DNA from: Calonectria ilicicola
Taxonomy: Eukaryota; Ascomycota; Sordariomycetes; Hypocreales; Nectriaceae
Assembly: GCA_020809705.1 (NCBI GenBank)
Contig: CP085833.1
Span: forward strand, 3,100,001 to 3,164,000
DNA: 64,000 nt
Reading direction: 5' to 3'
Positions within the stretch are counted from its first letter, which is position 1, and each line of letters starts with the position of its first letter. The notes below the pieces were generated by a model, which did no database searches, was not told the origin of the DNA, and saw only the letters and a list, made by a program, of their open reading frames with translations. This document shows, piece by piece, positions 11,558 through 22,805 of the stretch. The position numbers and the translations under genes are program-made.

Positions 11558-12339
11558 TTATCGGTTGCTCTTGGCCACACGCTCCAACTCATCCTTCTTC
11601 TTGATAGCGTAAGAGTTGCTGGAACCCTTAGCAGCGTTGATCAGCTCCTCAGCAAGGCACTCAGCAATCGACTTCACGTTGCGGAAAGAGGCCTCGCGAG
11701 CACCAGTGGTCAGGAGAGCGATGGCCTGGTTGACTCGGCGGAGAGGAGAGACATCGACGGCTTGTCGTCGGACGGTACCGGCGGAACCGATTCGGGTAGA
11801 GTCTTCACGGGGGCCGCAGTTGACAATGGCGTCAACAGCGATCTGGATGGGGTTCTGGTCGGTCATGAGGTGGATCTAGCCCTAAATGTCAGCGCGTCGC
11901 CACAAAGTCGCACGAATGCTACAAAGTACCAGGACAACGTACAATCTCGAAAGCGTGAGCAACAATACGGACAGCCATGAGCTTCTTTCCGTTGTTGCGG
12001 CCGTGCATCATGAGCGAGTTGGTCAATCGCTCAATGATGGGGCAGTTGGCCTTGCGGAATCGCTTGGTAGCATATCGGCCAGCAGTGTGGGTGACGTAGA
12101 CGGGGTTTCGCAGGGAAATGTAGTCACTGTTGAGGCGATTCAGATTAGCAAAGGCGCTCGCCGCGTGAGGATGCCCTCATTCAGGATTTTCCAACGTACG
12201 TCAGGGAGATGTCGCGGACCTCGACATCGTAGTCCCACTTGTTGAAGAGCTTGACGTTGCCAACCTCCTTGACAACATCCTTGGGAAGCACCTCGTAGAG
12301 GGCGGAGTTCTCGACCTCGATCTCGCCGGCGTCAGACAT
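11558..12339 (-). CDS. RPS5: 40S ribosomal protein uS7 (S5)
   Basis: Three exons on the minus strand (12339-12200, 12126-11943, 11875-11558) give 213 residues, the normal length of eukaryotic uS7. Introns are 73 and 67 nt with GTACGT donors. The sequence is unmistakable: [20 protein letters not shown], the [10 protein letters not shown] loop, [20 protein letters not shown] and the C-terminal [21 protein letters not shown]. uS7 sits in the head of the small subunit and contacts mRNA and E-site tRNA. The gene is head-to-head with RPS25, with 303 bp between start codons, which suggests a shared promoter for co-regulated ribosomal protein expression. Confidence 0.98.
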
Positions 12340-12642
12340 GTTTGCTGTTGCAGTCGTGGGTTCTGGGACTGACGGGCACTGCGGTTAGTACTGCGGATGT
12401 CGAGATGGGATTTTCGTGAAGTTGAAGGTGGGCTCGGGTTAGAGAGAATGATTTTTTGGTGGTGGCCCACCGGACGAATCAGAACTCGCCAAAATTTCGG
12501 TACGTACCCGCCCCCTCCGATTCTTAGGGCTCGGCTGCCCTGGGCGAACTTCGGCTGGGGGGCTCAAGTGGGAGGTTTTTGGATCGCATCATCACAATTT
12601 CCTGTCTTCCACACCCAGTCGACGACAGCACATCAGAACAAA
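12340..12642. promoter_or_regulatory. Shared divergent promoter of RPS5 and RPS25
   Basis: The 303 bp separate the two start codons of divergently transcribed 40S protein genes and must hold both 5' UTRs and promoters. I see no clear TATA box. GC-rich blocks (CCCGCCCCCTCCGATTCTTA near 12509-12528 and a neighbouring GGGCTCGGCTGCCCTGGGC stretch) are possible factor sites, but I cannot name the factor. Confidence 0.7.
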
Positions 12643-13122
12643 ATGGTATGTGCCCGTACGGCCTCACAGAGGCGCACGCCAGACAGATGATTGACCTCTT
12701 TTCCACAGGCGCCTGCTGCTGGAGCTAAGAAGCAAAAGAAGAAGTGGTAAGTACGAGCGCATCGCCGTCGCCAGACGTGAAACTTACGCATTCGCAAAGG
12801 TCCAAGGGCAAGGTCAAGGACAAGGCCCAGCACGCCGTCATCCTCGACAAGACCACTTCTGAGAAGCTCTACAAGGATGTGCAATCCTACCGCCTAGTCA
12901 CCATTGCCACCCTCGTCGACCGACTTAAGATTAACGGCTCTCTGGCCCGCCAGTGCCTTGCCGACCTCGAGGAGAAGGGCATGATCAAGCCCATCGTGAC
13001 TCACAGCAAGATGAAGATCTACAGTACGCGCGCCCCTTCCCACGGCGATTGAGCGAAAAAAATTATCTGGCTTCAAAATGCTAACTATTGATGCAGCCCG
13101 TGCCGTCGGCGCTTCTGACTAA
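12643..13122 (+). CDS. RPS25: 40S ribosomal protein eS25
   Basis: Four exons: 12643-12645, 12709-12746, 12800-13023 and 13097-13122, giving 96 residues. The first exon is only the ATG; the next intron begins immediately with GTATGT. The protein begins MAPAAGAKKQKKKWSKGKVKDKAQHAV, followed by the winged-helix core (LYKDVQSYRLVTIATLVDRLKINGSLARQCLADLEEKGMIKPI), matching eS25 of the 40S head, which takes part in IRES-driven initiation. The C-terminus TRAVGASD comes from a 26-nt last exon. AATAAA lies 5 nt after the stop codon. All junctions keep frame and use GT-AG. Confidence 0.96.
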
Positions 13123-16100
13123 GTGCAATAAACGAAAATATTTGAGTCTCACGATTTTGCGTCTGGGTGGTTTGGACGATAGACAGACCACAGGGTTTGG
13201 CGGGTGTTGAAAGGCAAAACAAAAAGCCTGGTTGGGACGCTATCCATGCTCGGTGTAGCATAGGGACCGGAATTGCTTTAGCATACATGGCAACGGAATG
13301 AAGATCTTCGAAATGACAAAAAAGAAATTGTGCCCACTCGTTCCGTGAATCCTAGTGAACAAGACATGTGTGTTAAAGTGATGGCTATATGATGCGGTAT
13401 GTTCTGGTCCTATAGGTTAAGCCTGGCATTATCCTATCTGCTAGCGATGGGACACACAGACATGCTCAACTCGCTTCGTTGGCAATTGCTCTAGGGTTGC
13501 TGAATATCTCGATGCACTAAAATACACATGATTTTTTTTTCTTTCGAACCCAGCTTTGCATTTGAGTACCAGGGCTGTGTTTGGTCAAATCTATCGGTGT
13601 ACTTTTCGCCAATGTAAACCATGGTAAATAGGAATTAAACCAAATGCTTCAAAATAAACCATTCAACATTTTAAAAGCCACGCTCGATAACTCAGGTCTA
13701 CACGATTTATATGGCGAATTTAATATTGTTGTGTGATGTTTGATAACTCGGAAAATAAAATACCTGCTCACAGTCAAATCGTGGCGAGTATCGTACTGGA
13801 GTCAATGCAATATCTCAAGTAGATGCTTGGTAACTATGCCCTTCTCCACACTAGTGCTGGCCTCCAATGGCTTTCATCTGATTCTCAGGTCTAGACAACC
13901 CTCATTCTGACATAGTATCAGAATCCGTGGACATTGGGGCACAGTCTCACGTGAGCAGAGCAGGTGTGCGGGCTGACCTAATGCAGGTGCTAGGAATTAG
14001 TTGCCTCAGGCCCTATTTCTGGCCTACGTCGATACCACCACATTTTGAACATGGATACGATGGTAAGCGCAAATCCAACCTGACTCGGGCGAGGCAAAAG
14101 TATGATGACAGGCTGTGGCAAGAATCATGATATAAGAACTTGGGCATGATGGGCGCTTTAATACTTGTATCATACCAGTGTATATTCAACAATGCTTACA
14201 GTGAACTGGCTTTGAGCAGCATTTGCCGGGCCTGAATAGCGCTCGAGCCTCTGTCAAAGACGTTCGGTCAATCAAGCGGTGTACACATATACATTGGGAA
14301 TACAAGCGATGAACGCCTTGTACTGTGAAAGGAGAAGTCAATTGGAGGCTCGAACACGACAAATGACTCTGCGTCAAGTGTTGACGCCTCCGTTGACATT
14401 CTTGGGGTGGAAAGAGGAAAGTGGATCCCGAACTTCCGACGGGGCGGCTATTCATAGGTCAATTGGCTTTTTTCTCTCAGATCGGCGTAATCCTGTTTGC
14501 CGCAGGGTTCTTGAAAACAATTGAGATTCTCACACCTCGGTGACATGTCTTCAATAGCGTAAAGTCTGGCGAGTCAATTGAAGAATTTCCATCACAGTCA
14601 CGTAAAAAAAACGATGATTTCAAAATGGTAAACCAGTGTAGAGCCAACACCGTCACAGACGGATATCCCGAAATAGAGATAAGACAGAGTTGCAAGCGAA
14701 AAAAATCTTTTACCGATACGTACACTGTACGACACTCAGGTGCGCCATACAGTACAGGTGCAGGCCCGCAGCTTACCGAGGCCAACGGCGGCCAGCAGAT
14801 TACGAAGGTTGCGTACTTATTTCAGGGAACACGAAGTGAGCCGGCGGTGGCGGATTGACCTTCGGTTCAAAGGGTGCCTTGACGGGCTTCGGAGCGTCAG
14901 ATACAGCCTGCGACGACTGCGGGATTGTCCATAGCTCTGTGTGAGGCACACCCCCCTGGAGGCTGGACGGAGAAAGAGAGCGTTTTAGCTCGGCTCCTTG
15001 TGTCGTCTCCCTTGCCGCTGGTGGAACTCAGGGGGCCGGGGCGCAGGAGATGGACGGGCCTTGAAGCGCTAGGCCGGAACGCTGGCGATGGACATCAAAT
15101 TTTGCGTGTCCATTATCCACTAGAGGACAGGAGCTGGTACCCATGACGGGAACACATGCTTATTGCCCAATATCAATACCTTGGTGGGGTCAATGCCGGA
15201 TATATTAAAAAAAAACAAAAAAAAACCAATTGAGTGGCGAACGAGGCAGTGTCTGAGCTATTAAGTGTAAAGGTTTGAGAAATAACCAGAGCTTAGGAGA
15301 TGTGGGAGGGAATACAGATGGCTAGTGATTGGGTTTGCCTTAGCCAGGTTTATTGTTTTGTTTGATATTCACTGAGAAAAATATCAGAGACGCTGGTAAG
15401 AGGCCAAGCTGCCGGGGACTCACGGGGGGGCACCAAGATCTAATGACGCACACTGTGGGCGAAACCACAAAGGGCAGGTATGAGTGGGTATGGTTGCCCA
15501 TGGAGGTCGCTGTGACCGCTGAGACCGCAGTGGCCGCGGTGGATTCTTACTTGTGAGACGGGTCCCGGAGGTTGGCTGCGACGTGGACACAGTGATGGGT
15601 TGGGGAACATGGGTGGATGGATGAGATATATCCAAGACAGGACGGCACTGTGCTACTGTTTTTTGGCAAGGACGGGGAGCCCGAGCGATGATGACTGAAA
15701 GATCAATTCAGGCAAAAGAGCGGCGACTCCAAGGCTTGCTTATCGGGCAGCCCGTTGGCCATTGGGTAGCATGTCCCTCTGGGGAGGAGCGCGGTTTGTC
15801 ACAGTGTGCGTTTGAGGCAGCCCTTGGTTTAGGTGTCAGTACAGTACCGTTTGCAGCCCTCAGGCACTGGTGGACGGGTCCAGGTCTCGGCGAGCGACAA
15901 AAAATCGGGGTGAACCGGCATCTCAATCTCGCAGCCGGCTACTGCTCAGGTTTCCCAGGCTGGGCCAGCCTGTCCCCAAGCTTGGCCACTGGTTGGACAC
16001 GCCCCGGCTGACCCACTCGGGGCACCATCTACGTGCTCTGATGGGCCCCTCACTGGTTCTCGCAGGCTTCGAGCACCTCCCGGGGCTGCCACAAGCTGAG

Positions 16101-16387
16101 GCGCACCCCCTGTGAGGCAATGGCCTCAGGCCGCCACAGTGTAGTTGCCAGGGAAAGACTGGAGAGTAACTGGGGGCCCCAGCTCCCTTTAGCGCGAGCC
16201 GGGAAGATTCGCTCAAAAGCGCCTACCTCAGATCCGCCGCAATTTTTTTCCCTCCCCCCAAATACCTCCCTCCACCCCCCGTCGGCGCAGAATTTATTTC
16301 GCTCGACCTCCCACTCCTTCTTTCTTTCTCCTTCATCTCTCCATCTCCCCTCAATTCTTTCTTCGTCAAGGGAAAGTAGTCGTTACA
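13123..16387. other. 3.3 kb gene-free interval
   Basis: No gene can be supported. Part of it (about 13500-13800) is AT-rich, with A-runs near 15208-15226. The stretch about 15420-16215 is clearly GC-richer and full of short overlapping frames on both strands, but none shows a domain or plausible gene structure. The last 150 bp are the promoter/5' UTR of the ADP/ATP carrier gene. Confidence 0.55.
16305..16370 (+). promoter_or_regulatory. Pyrimidine-rich core promoter/5' UTR of the ADP/ATP carrier gene
   Basis: An almost uninterrupted CT-rich stretch (TTCTTTCTTTCTCCTTC and similar) lies just upstream of the ATG at 16388. Such tracts typically precede transcription starts of highly expressed fungal genes. 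No TATA box is evident. Function is inferred from position and composition. Confidence 0.6.
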
Positions 16388-17858
16388 ATGGCTGAGCAAC
16401 AGAAGGTTCTGGGCATGCCGGTAAGTCTTTGAAGCTATCCCCCTCCCGCTTTTCCGTTACCCATGAAGCCGTGAAATGCCGCGTTCACGATAGCTGTGTA
16501 TCTATACGATGAAGTATGCTCGACTCGATCACAAACCTCAATTGGCTATTCTAGAGGTACTGCAACACCATGTTGCCTCTTGTGAGCATACTCATCACCT
16601 AGATTGCCTCTATCAGAACGCTGCCTTTCGGCCGAGTAGGGAAATGGAGGGGTCTTTCCGAATTTCGGATCAGCGGCTAACGTGTCTTTTTTTCCACAGC
16701 CCTTCGTGGCCGACTTCCTGAGTATGTTCCATCTCACATCATCACGAGACGAGCTTAGGTGACTTGGTGCTGCCTCGTCTACCTGGCTGTCGTACACCAT
16801 ATCGACTCGATACTAACAATCCCTATAGTGGGTGGTGTCTCCGCCGCCGTCTCGAAGACCGCTGCCGCTCCCATTGAGCGTGTCAAGCTTCTTATCCAGA
16901 ACCAGGTCAGTGATTGCCTCAAAGGCGGTTGTTCCTCTGGCACTGTTTGACAATGCCAAAATTACGAAAATTTTTTGGGCACCTGTCACGTGCGAGGGCA
17001 AACTAGCTGCATAACGCTCACATGAATTGATACTAACAATCCTAATAGGATGAGATGATCAAGCAGGGTCGTCTTGCCCGCAAGTACAACGGCATTGGTG
17101 ACTGCTTCAAGCGCACCATCGCTGATGAGGGTGTCATGTCCCTCTGGCGTGGTAACACTGCCAACGTCATCCGATACTTCCCTACCCAGGCCCTGAACTT
17201 CGCTTTCCGTGACAAGTTCAAGCAGATGTTCGGCTACAAGAAGGACCGTGATGGCTACGCCCTGTGGATGGCTGGTAACCTTGCCTCCGGTGGTGCTGCT
17301 GGTGCCACTTCCCTGCTATTCGTCTACTCCCTTGACTACGCCCGTACCCGTCTGGCCAACGATGCCAAGAACGCCAAGGGTGGTGGTGACCGTCAGTTCA
17401 ACGGTCTCGTTGACGTCTACCGCAAGACCCTCGCCTCTGACGGTATTGCCGGTCTCTACCGTGGTTTCATGCCCTCCGTTGCTGGTATCGTTGTCTACCG
17501 AGGTCTCTACTTCGGTATGTACGACTCCATCAAGCCCGTCGTCCTCGTCGGAAACCTGTCCAACAACTTCCTTGCCTCTTTCGCTCTTGGATGGGTCGTC
17601 ACCACCGGTGCCGGTATCGCTTCTTACCCTCTCGACACCATCCGACGACGAATGATGATGACCTCTGGTCAGGCCGTCAAGTACAAGAACACTCTGGACG
17701 CTGCTCAGCAGATCGTCGCCAAGGAGGGTGTCAAGTCTCTCTTCAAGGGTGCTGGTGCCAACATTCTCCGTGGTGTCGCCGGTGCTGGTGTCCTGTCCAT
17801 CTACGATCAGCTCCAGGTCCTCCTCTTCGGCAAGGCCTTCAAGGGTGGCTCTGGTTAA
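16388..17858 (+). CDS. AAC: Mitochondrial ADP/ATP carrier
   Basis: Four exons (16388-16420, 16700-16721, 16829-16905, 17049-17858) encode 313 residues. It exchanges cytosolic ADP for matrix ATP across the inner mitochondrial membrane. The three mitochondrial-carrier repeats are visible with their Px[DE]xx[RK]-type signatures: [14 protein letters not shown] and PLDTIRRR. The nucleotide-carrier hallmark RRRMMM is at 243-248. Intron 1 is 279 nt, long for this window. Introns 2 and 3 each carry a perfect TACTAAC branch site (16811-16817, 17031-17037). Codon use is strongly C-ending, consistent with high expression. A 22-nt internal exon encodes PFVADFL, completed to PFVADFLM across the junction. 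Confidence 0.97.
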
Positions 17859-18429
17859 ATTCCCTTAACCCCTACATCTGTATAGAATTCCTTCGGGAGA
17901 GAATCGTGGAGGAGAATTCCGTCTACCGGCCTGGCGGTGTCGACTGGTTGATAAAAAAGGGCGAGATCGATGTGCAGGAAGAGGGAAGTTGTAATAGATA
18001 CCCGAACGCGTGGTTCTCTGCAACACTAGCTCTTCGCGGGTTAGACTGGCATAGGCTTGGCGTCTTTCTTCCTCTTGCTGTGCCTACCTTTCTAGGTCGC
18101 TGTAATTTATACACCTATGCAATGCAATTTCCCTTGACTGTATTAGAATTTTCTCAGCGTTTACTCTTCAAATATGTGTGCCACTTTTCTCTCCAAGTTG
18201 TGAGGTCATTGCCAGATCTGATTCCCCTTCTCTAGTAATGAATATGTGTGCATGTGTTGTACTCCAAACAGTTGACTGAGGCCATCGCCAAGTTGCTGGC
18301 AGCTGACGTGGATGACTAAGCCTTGTTATTTGCGACCCCTCTAGCACGCGGGACAGCTTCAGTTTAACAAACCTCTCATGACCACCTTGCTTGATTTTTC
18401 TTCTCTGCATACGGATTTTTACCCTAACC
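17859..18429. other. Intergenic: 3' flank of AAC and promoter of CENP-X gene
   Basis: Non-coding. A frame continues 3' of the carrier stop on another reading frame but overlaps the carrier antisense to its codon pattern and is not believed. An ACGCGT hexamer lies at 18006-18011, about 420 bp before the CENP-X start; a role there is doubtful. Confidence 0.55.
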
Positions 18430-18885
18430 ATGCCTCCTAAACAGACTTCAGGGGCTCGTCGTGGTCGACCTGCTGGAACAAGCAAGCAGCCAACAACAGC
18501 GACGGAGCCAGAGGATTCTGGTAACCCCTTCGATTCGTCTGACGAACAAGGCCGAGCTCGCTCGGAAAGAGAAGTGCACACAGTGGAGGACGAGGAAGCC
18601 GAGCCAGATAAGACAATCCCACGAGATCTTTTAACGCGACTCCTGCATGAATTTTTTACCAAGGATGCGACCCGAATATCGAAAGATGCGAATGCGGCTG
18701 CGGGGAAATACTTTGACATCTTTGTGAGGGAGGCTATTGCTCGAGCGGCGGTTGAGAAAGACGGCGGGTTCTTGGAGGTTAGCCACTCTTTTTGGGTCAG
18801 TTACAAGAAGAGATAGAGGCTGATTGATATCATTTAGGTCGAAGATTTAGAGAAGGTATCGCCTCAGTTATTGCTGGACCTGTGA
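18430..18885 (+). CDS. MHF2: CENP-X / MHF2 histone-fold protein
   Basis: Two exons (18430-18777, 18838-18885) with a 60-nt intron (GTTAGC...TTTAG) give 131 residues. An unstructured basic/acidic N-terminus (PPKQTSGARRGRPAGTSKQ) precedes the histone-fold region, about 64-131: IPRDLLTRLLHEFF, a middle helix AGKYFDIFVREAIARAA, then LEVEDLEKVSPQLLLDL. The ending is nearly identical to the conserved C-terminus of metazoan CENP-X (QLLLDF). The protein pairs with CENP-S/MHF1 in the CENP-T-W-S-X kinetochore complex and with FANCM-type helicases in fork repair. The stop codon overlaps a good splice donor (see the following intron-like element). Confidence 0.92.
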
Positions 18886-20775
18886 GGATTGACTAGTTGG
18901 GGCGGTCTGGCCCTGTACTGGCCACGCCTCTTTGGCAGATGCGCCTTCTGGTATGTGCAATTGGAACTGGGTTGGCGATTTTGGATACTAACAAGGTAAC
19001 AGGAACACTTAGATCTACGGAAAACTACGAACAAAACGCACACGAGACGAATCGACACCCCATCTGAACCATTGAAGAATAACCATGTTTGAATGGAATC
19101 GAGACATGGGGTTCGTCATTCATGCTTCGCATAGAGTTGACGGACCCTATGTACAATCATGACGCACATCCGGCATGAAGCATGTCATTCGCTGCATGTG
19201 CTACTGATATGCTTTACTCCGCAATTAGTTGGGTGATTTTCGGCCTCTCAAGAAAGAGGTAGCAGGTATTGACGGAAACAAATGTTGAGTGCTGAGGAGC
19301 GGTCCGGCCGCATCGTGGTGGGACTTATCCATCTGGGCCGATGGGGGTTTCTTTGACATGCGATCAGTCAAGAAATTTGATCCACGCCACTGTAATTGTG
19401 TTGAGGAGGCGATTGATTTTCATAAGGTCAGGATGAAACGGCTGAATATGTTATGGATATGGGAATTTCCATTGTGTAGATAACATGTCTGACCCGCTCG
19501 ATCGACTGGCCAACTTGGGACGAGACTTGTGCGAGGGTCCTTGAAAACGAGGCTACGTGGGTACAGGGATAGTCAGTCTCAACTGCAACTGAGTAACAGA
19601 CTGGGGATAGAGTGATGCTGCACGGTTATTTCTGGTACGGAATGACCCATTGACAACCTCCAGATGAAACAGCCAGTGATAGATACCCAATCGAGTGTTG
19701 GCATTACGCCTTTGGATATGTAGCCGCCTGCATCTTGTCTGGAATCCGGGGTTGCGACGTTAGATGGTTGGTGGGTCGCTCCCGTAGGCACGGCGAAACA
19801 GCATCTGTCTCGGCAGTGTCGGAGGAGACTCTGGGCTGAGGCACATCCGAGAAACCGAAGGATAGGCCTGGCGGGCCATTAAGAAATCCAGATGACAGTT
19901 CGGAGAGTCTCGCTAAATTTCGCATTGCTGCCTTGTCCTGCACCGGCTGCAGCATTAGAGGCCGGGTCAAACATGGGTTGGCGGCTCGGAAGTGCATCAG
20001 CCGGCGGCCGAGATATTGAAGGGTCGAGGGATCGATCGTACACTGGGGAAATTGGTGTTTTCTTGTTTCTTTTTCCTTTTTTCAACTGAATCGACGGATT
20101 CAAAGAAATCAAATCGGGAACACGTACATGCTACCGGAGACGAGTTTGAAATGTCGGCGTTTCTCATGGGTACATTTCCCACATCTCAATGCCAAGATTT
20201 CGAAACCTCCATCAACCAAAACCGCCCATGGCGATCTTTCAGCAACAGTTTCAAGTGGCTGCTTTCCTCTCCTCGCGCGTATTCTGTCCCTTTGTCACAG
20301 TCTCAGAGTGCACATCACAAAGCATGCCCTCGCTTACAATTTTTTTGCCCCGGCGGCCTTGGGCCAGGCCGGTAGTGGCCCGCCGAGACGGCAACTCCAG
20401 CTTCCATCCTGCGCCTCCTGGTTGCTTCAGATGTGCTTCGTAGTTGACGCCTCCTCCACGGCCAACTTTGGCGATCACGCGCTGGTTTAAATTCATGGCT
20501 GTTTCCTCTTTGCTGTCACTCTCTGCCCTTTGGTTTTCCAAACAATTCATTACAGAGCTGCTGTTTTTCTTTGTGTCCCTTTTTATTTGGGTGTGTAATA
20601 TCCTACCGTCTTTTCATTTCCCCAGAGGCTAGACCTTTGAAGCGCAGGTCGTATATATCATTCGGCTTGGTTAAGAAATTGCGTGTCTCTTGTCACCGGT
20701 GACAAAGCACCAATCAACAATCCACTTTCTTTTCTTTTCTTTTTCGTTTGAGATACCCTAATACCCCAAATCATC
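18886..20775. other. Intergenic between CENP-X and cupredoxin genes
   Basis: No coding gene is supported. It starts with the CENP-X 3' flank containing an intron-like element and ends with the promoter of the cupredoxin gene. A long T/C-rich block (20734-20755) lies just upstream of the latter's start. Confidence 0.55.
18951..19002 (+). other. Intron-like element in the 3' flank of CENP-X
   Basis: A GTATGT donor at 18951, a perfect TACTAAC branch site at 18986-18992 and a CAG acceptor ending at 19002 form a textbook 52-nt fungal intron, located 65 nt after the stop of MHF2. It probably sits in the 3' UTR. A second possible intron runs from GTGAGG at 18882 (overlapping the stop) to the GGCAG near 18938. 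Confidence 0.5.
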
Positions 20776-21539
20776 ATGCACTTCCTATCACTGTTTTGTG
20801 TTGCTCTAGCGGGCATGGCTCAAGGTATGAAATCTGCTATCGATTTACCACGTCGGCAATACTAATCTTCAATAGCCATTGATGTGCAAGTCGTCTCAGT
20901 CGGGAGATCGGCTGCGAACCAGACTGGCCTTAAATTTTGGCCCGAATCCATCACAGCGAAAGCAGGGTCGATGGTGCAGTTCCAGTTCTGGGTGGGAAAC
21001 CACACCATTACACAGTCCAATTTCGATAACCCTTGTGTTCCCATATCCAACATCAACTCGAGCGCGCAGGGCATCTACTCCGGCTTCATGCCTGTGGCGG
21101 CCAGCTCTGGAAAGGGGATGATACCCACTTACACCATCACCGTTAAAGATGAGAAACCTCTTTGGCTGTATTGCAGTCAGGGCAAGCATTGCCAGAGTGG
21201 CATGTCTATGGTGATTAACGAGAAGTAAGTTTTAATAAACCGGCAAGCTTGATCTAAGTCAGTATAACTAACACTTCTTTCTGCAGCACTTCGGCCAACT
21301 CAACCAGATCTTTGAAAAACTACAAAGATCTTGCCAAGTCCGTCACTGACTCCAACCTAGTGCCTGATGAAAGTTCCACTGGTGGTGGATCCTCTAGCGG
21401 CGGCAGCGGCTCTTCTACTAGCCCAGGTTCCACGCCAACTGGTAGCACCTCCACCCAGACGGCTGTTCCAGCAGGAGCCCCGAGAATGGCTTCGCCCAGC
21501 ACGCTGTTGCTCGGCTTGGCAGTATTTATGCTGCTGTAA
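20776..21539 (+). CDS. GPI-anchored secreted cupredoxin-fold protein
   Basis: Three exons (20776-20824, 20876-21224, 21287-21539) give 216 residues. Residues 1-17 are a signal peptide (MHFLSLFCVALAGMAQA). A cupredoxin domain follows: the strand GLKFWPESITAKAGSMVQFQFW, a likely copper ligand H59 (GNHTIT), and the C-terminal YCSQGKHCQSGM segment carrying C116, H121 and M126, the expected type-1 copper ligands. After about 150 the chain is Ser/Thr/Gly-rich and ends in a hydrophobic tail (STLLLGLAVFMLL) after a small-residue site, typical of GPI attachment. Such extracellular serine-rich proteins are common in filamentous ascomycetes; whether copper is bound and what it does on the wall is unknown. 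Confidence 0.9.
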
Positions 21540-21937
21540 AGTGACTTGGACGCATTAAAGAAGAGCAGGCTCTCCTCAAAGCCCCTAATCATGTGTCCCT
21601 TGCCTCTGTTTATATTCGCGCTGCTTGCAGCCTTTTCTATGTCATGTGCTAGAGGTGTGGTCGGGGTTCTAAGTTAGGTTATGGAAAAATCCCCATTTAC
21701 AACGAGTTAGCGGAGGAGGAGGGTATTTTTTATTATAACACCTGCATTCAATTGAGAAACATTAAGTTGTAAATTGCAAGAAAAGCTTCATGCTCGATTG
21801 ATTAGAATGTATTCAATCACATATCAGCATCGTGGAAGTGCATTATTCGTATTGGAAAAGACTGGGGGCATTGACTACTAAAATAATATCCTGAAATGCA
21901 CCACCAACGTACTCAAGGATCATGCGGCACTGATGAA
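21540..21937. other. Convergent 3' intergenic region
   Basis: The 398 bp separate the stops of the cupredoxin and MAPR genes. It is AT-rich toward the right and shows nothing else. Confidence 0.55.
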
Positions 21938-22805
21938 TTAAAGGGTTGGTTTGGTGGGAATAGTTCGCTTCTTCCTTCCTTTCTGAGCGGGTGCGCAGAG
22001 CTGCCTCAGCGGCTCCTTCTCGAGCCAGTTCTTGTCACGGACGATGTATCCGACCTTGTGGTACTTCTTGCTGTTGGTGAAGAAGTTGACCCAATGGAGA
22101 AGTGCTCCATGTGCCCTCTCCTTGGCAGCCTCCAGTTCCTTGACACGTAGCGCGGCGAGTTCTTGCTCAGACCAGTAGGAATCCGTCTCTGGGTCATCCA
22201 GGGGCAGGTACATGAGCTCCAGTCCGCGCAAATCGGCAGTGTGGTCGTCCTGGAAGCAGCCGGTGACAAAGGCACGGGCCGCGTCGCGACCAGCAAAGAC
22301 GTTGTAAGAACCGCCGGGGCCGTAAATGTGGCGACCGTTGCTGACGTCGAAGACGGTGCCGTTGAGGCCGATATATACAGGCAACTCGGGGTCGGTGCCG
22401 TCGTATTTGGCTAGCTCGTCGGGAGTCAAGTAGATGGGCGGGTCCTACGGCAAGTTGTCTGTTAGCCAATTGCTCATGCATAAACAAGTTCTTCGAGGGG
22501 CACTAAACTGGTCCCTTGAGCAACTCTTTCCAGTAGTTGATAGTCAAGACATCGGGCTTCTCCTTCATTCCCCACCACCAGCTCTCTCCACCGCTGATGA
22601 CATAGCTGACGCCGCAAGAGGCTAGCAGCAGGAAGGTAAGGACGCGGAGAACATCAACCCATGGGGTGTAGTCGTCTTCCTCCTCAACGCGCGTGCGGCG
22701 CTTCTTCTTGGCCTTCTTCTCTTGAGAGTCTGCGGTGGCCTCGCGCTCTGGCTTCTGCTCTGACGCGGGCTTGCGCTGTCGCACGGTCGAGTCCTCGTCG
22801 GCCAT
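21938..22805 (-). CDS. MAPR-family membrane protein with cytochrome b5-like heme/steroid-binding domain
   Basis: Two exons (22805-22509, 22444-21938) give 267 residues. The N-terminus is charged with a KKAKKKRR block, followed by one membrane segment (VLRVLTFLLLASCGVSYVI, about 53-71). The second exon holds the cytochrome b5-like domain: IYLTPDELAKYDGTDPELPVYIGLNGTVFDVS, then GRHIYGPGGSYNVFAGRDAARAF, the MAPR hallmark with tyrosines in place of the b5 axial histidines. MAPR proteins (Dap1, PGRMC1, neudesin) bind heme and support cytochrome P450s in sterol synthesis; the exact member is not certain here. The C-terminus is longer than in Dap1 and ends very basic (KGRKKRTIPTKPTL). The intron donor is the unusual GTTTAG, forced because the frame hits TAG immediately after. 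Confidence 0.88.

Noticed and set aside
15420..16216. GC-rich block with many short frames, considered as a degraded gene or element
   Set aside because: No coherent reading frame, terminal repeat or recognisable protein fragment could be found on either strand.
18006..18011. ACGCGT as an MBF site for CENP-X
   Set aside because: It lies in the 3' flank of the ADP/ATP carrier about 420 bp from the start, and a single hexamer is expected by chance in 64 kb.
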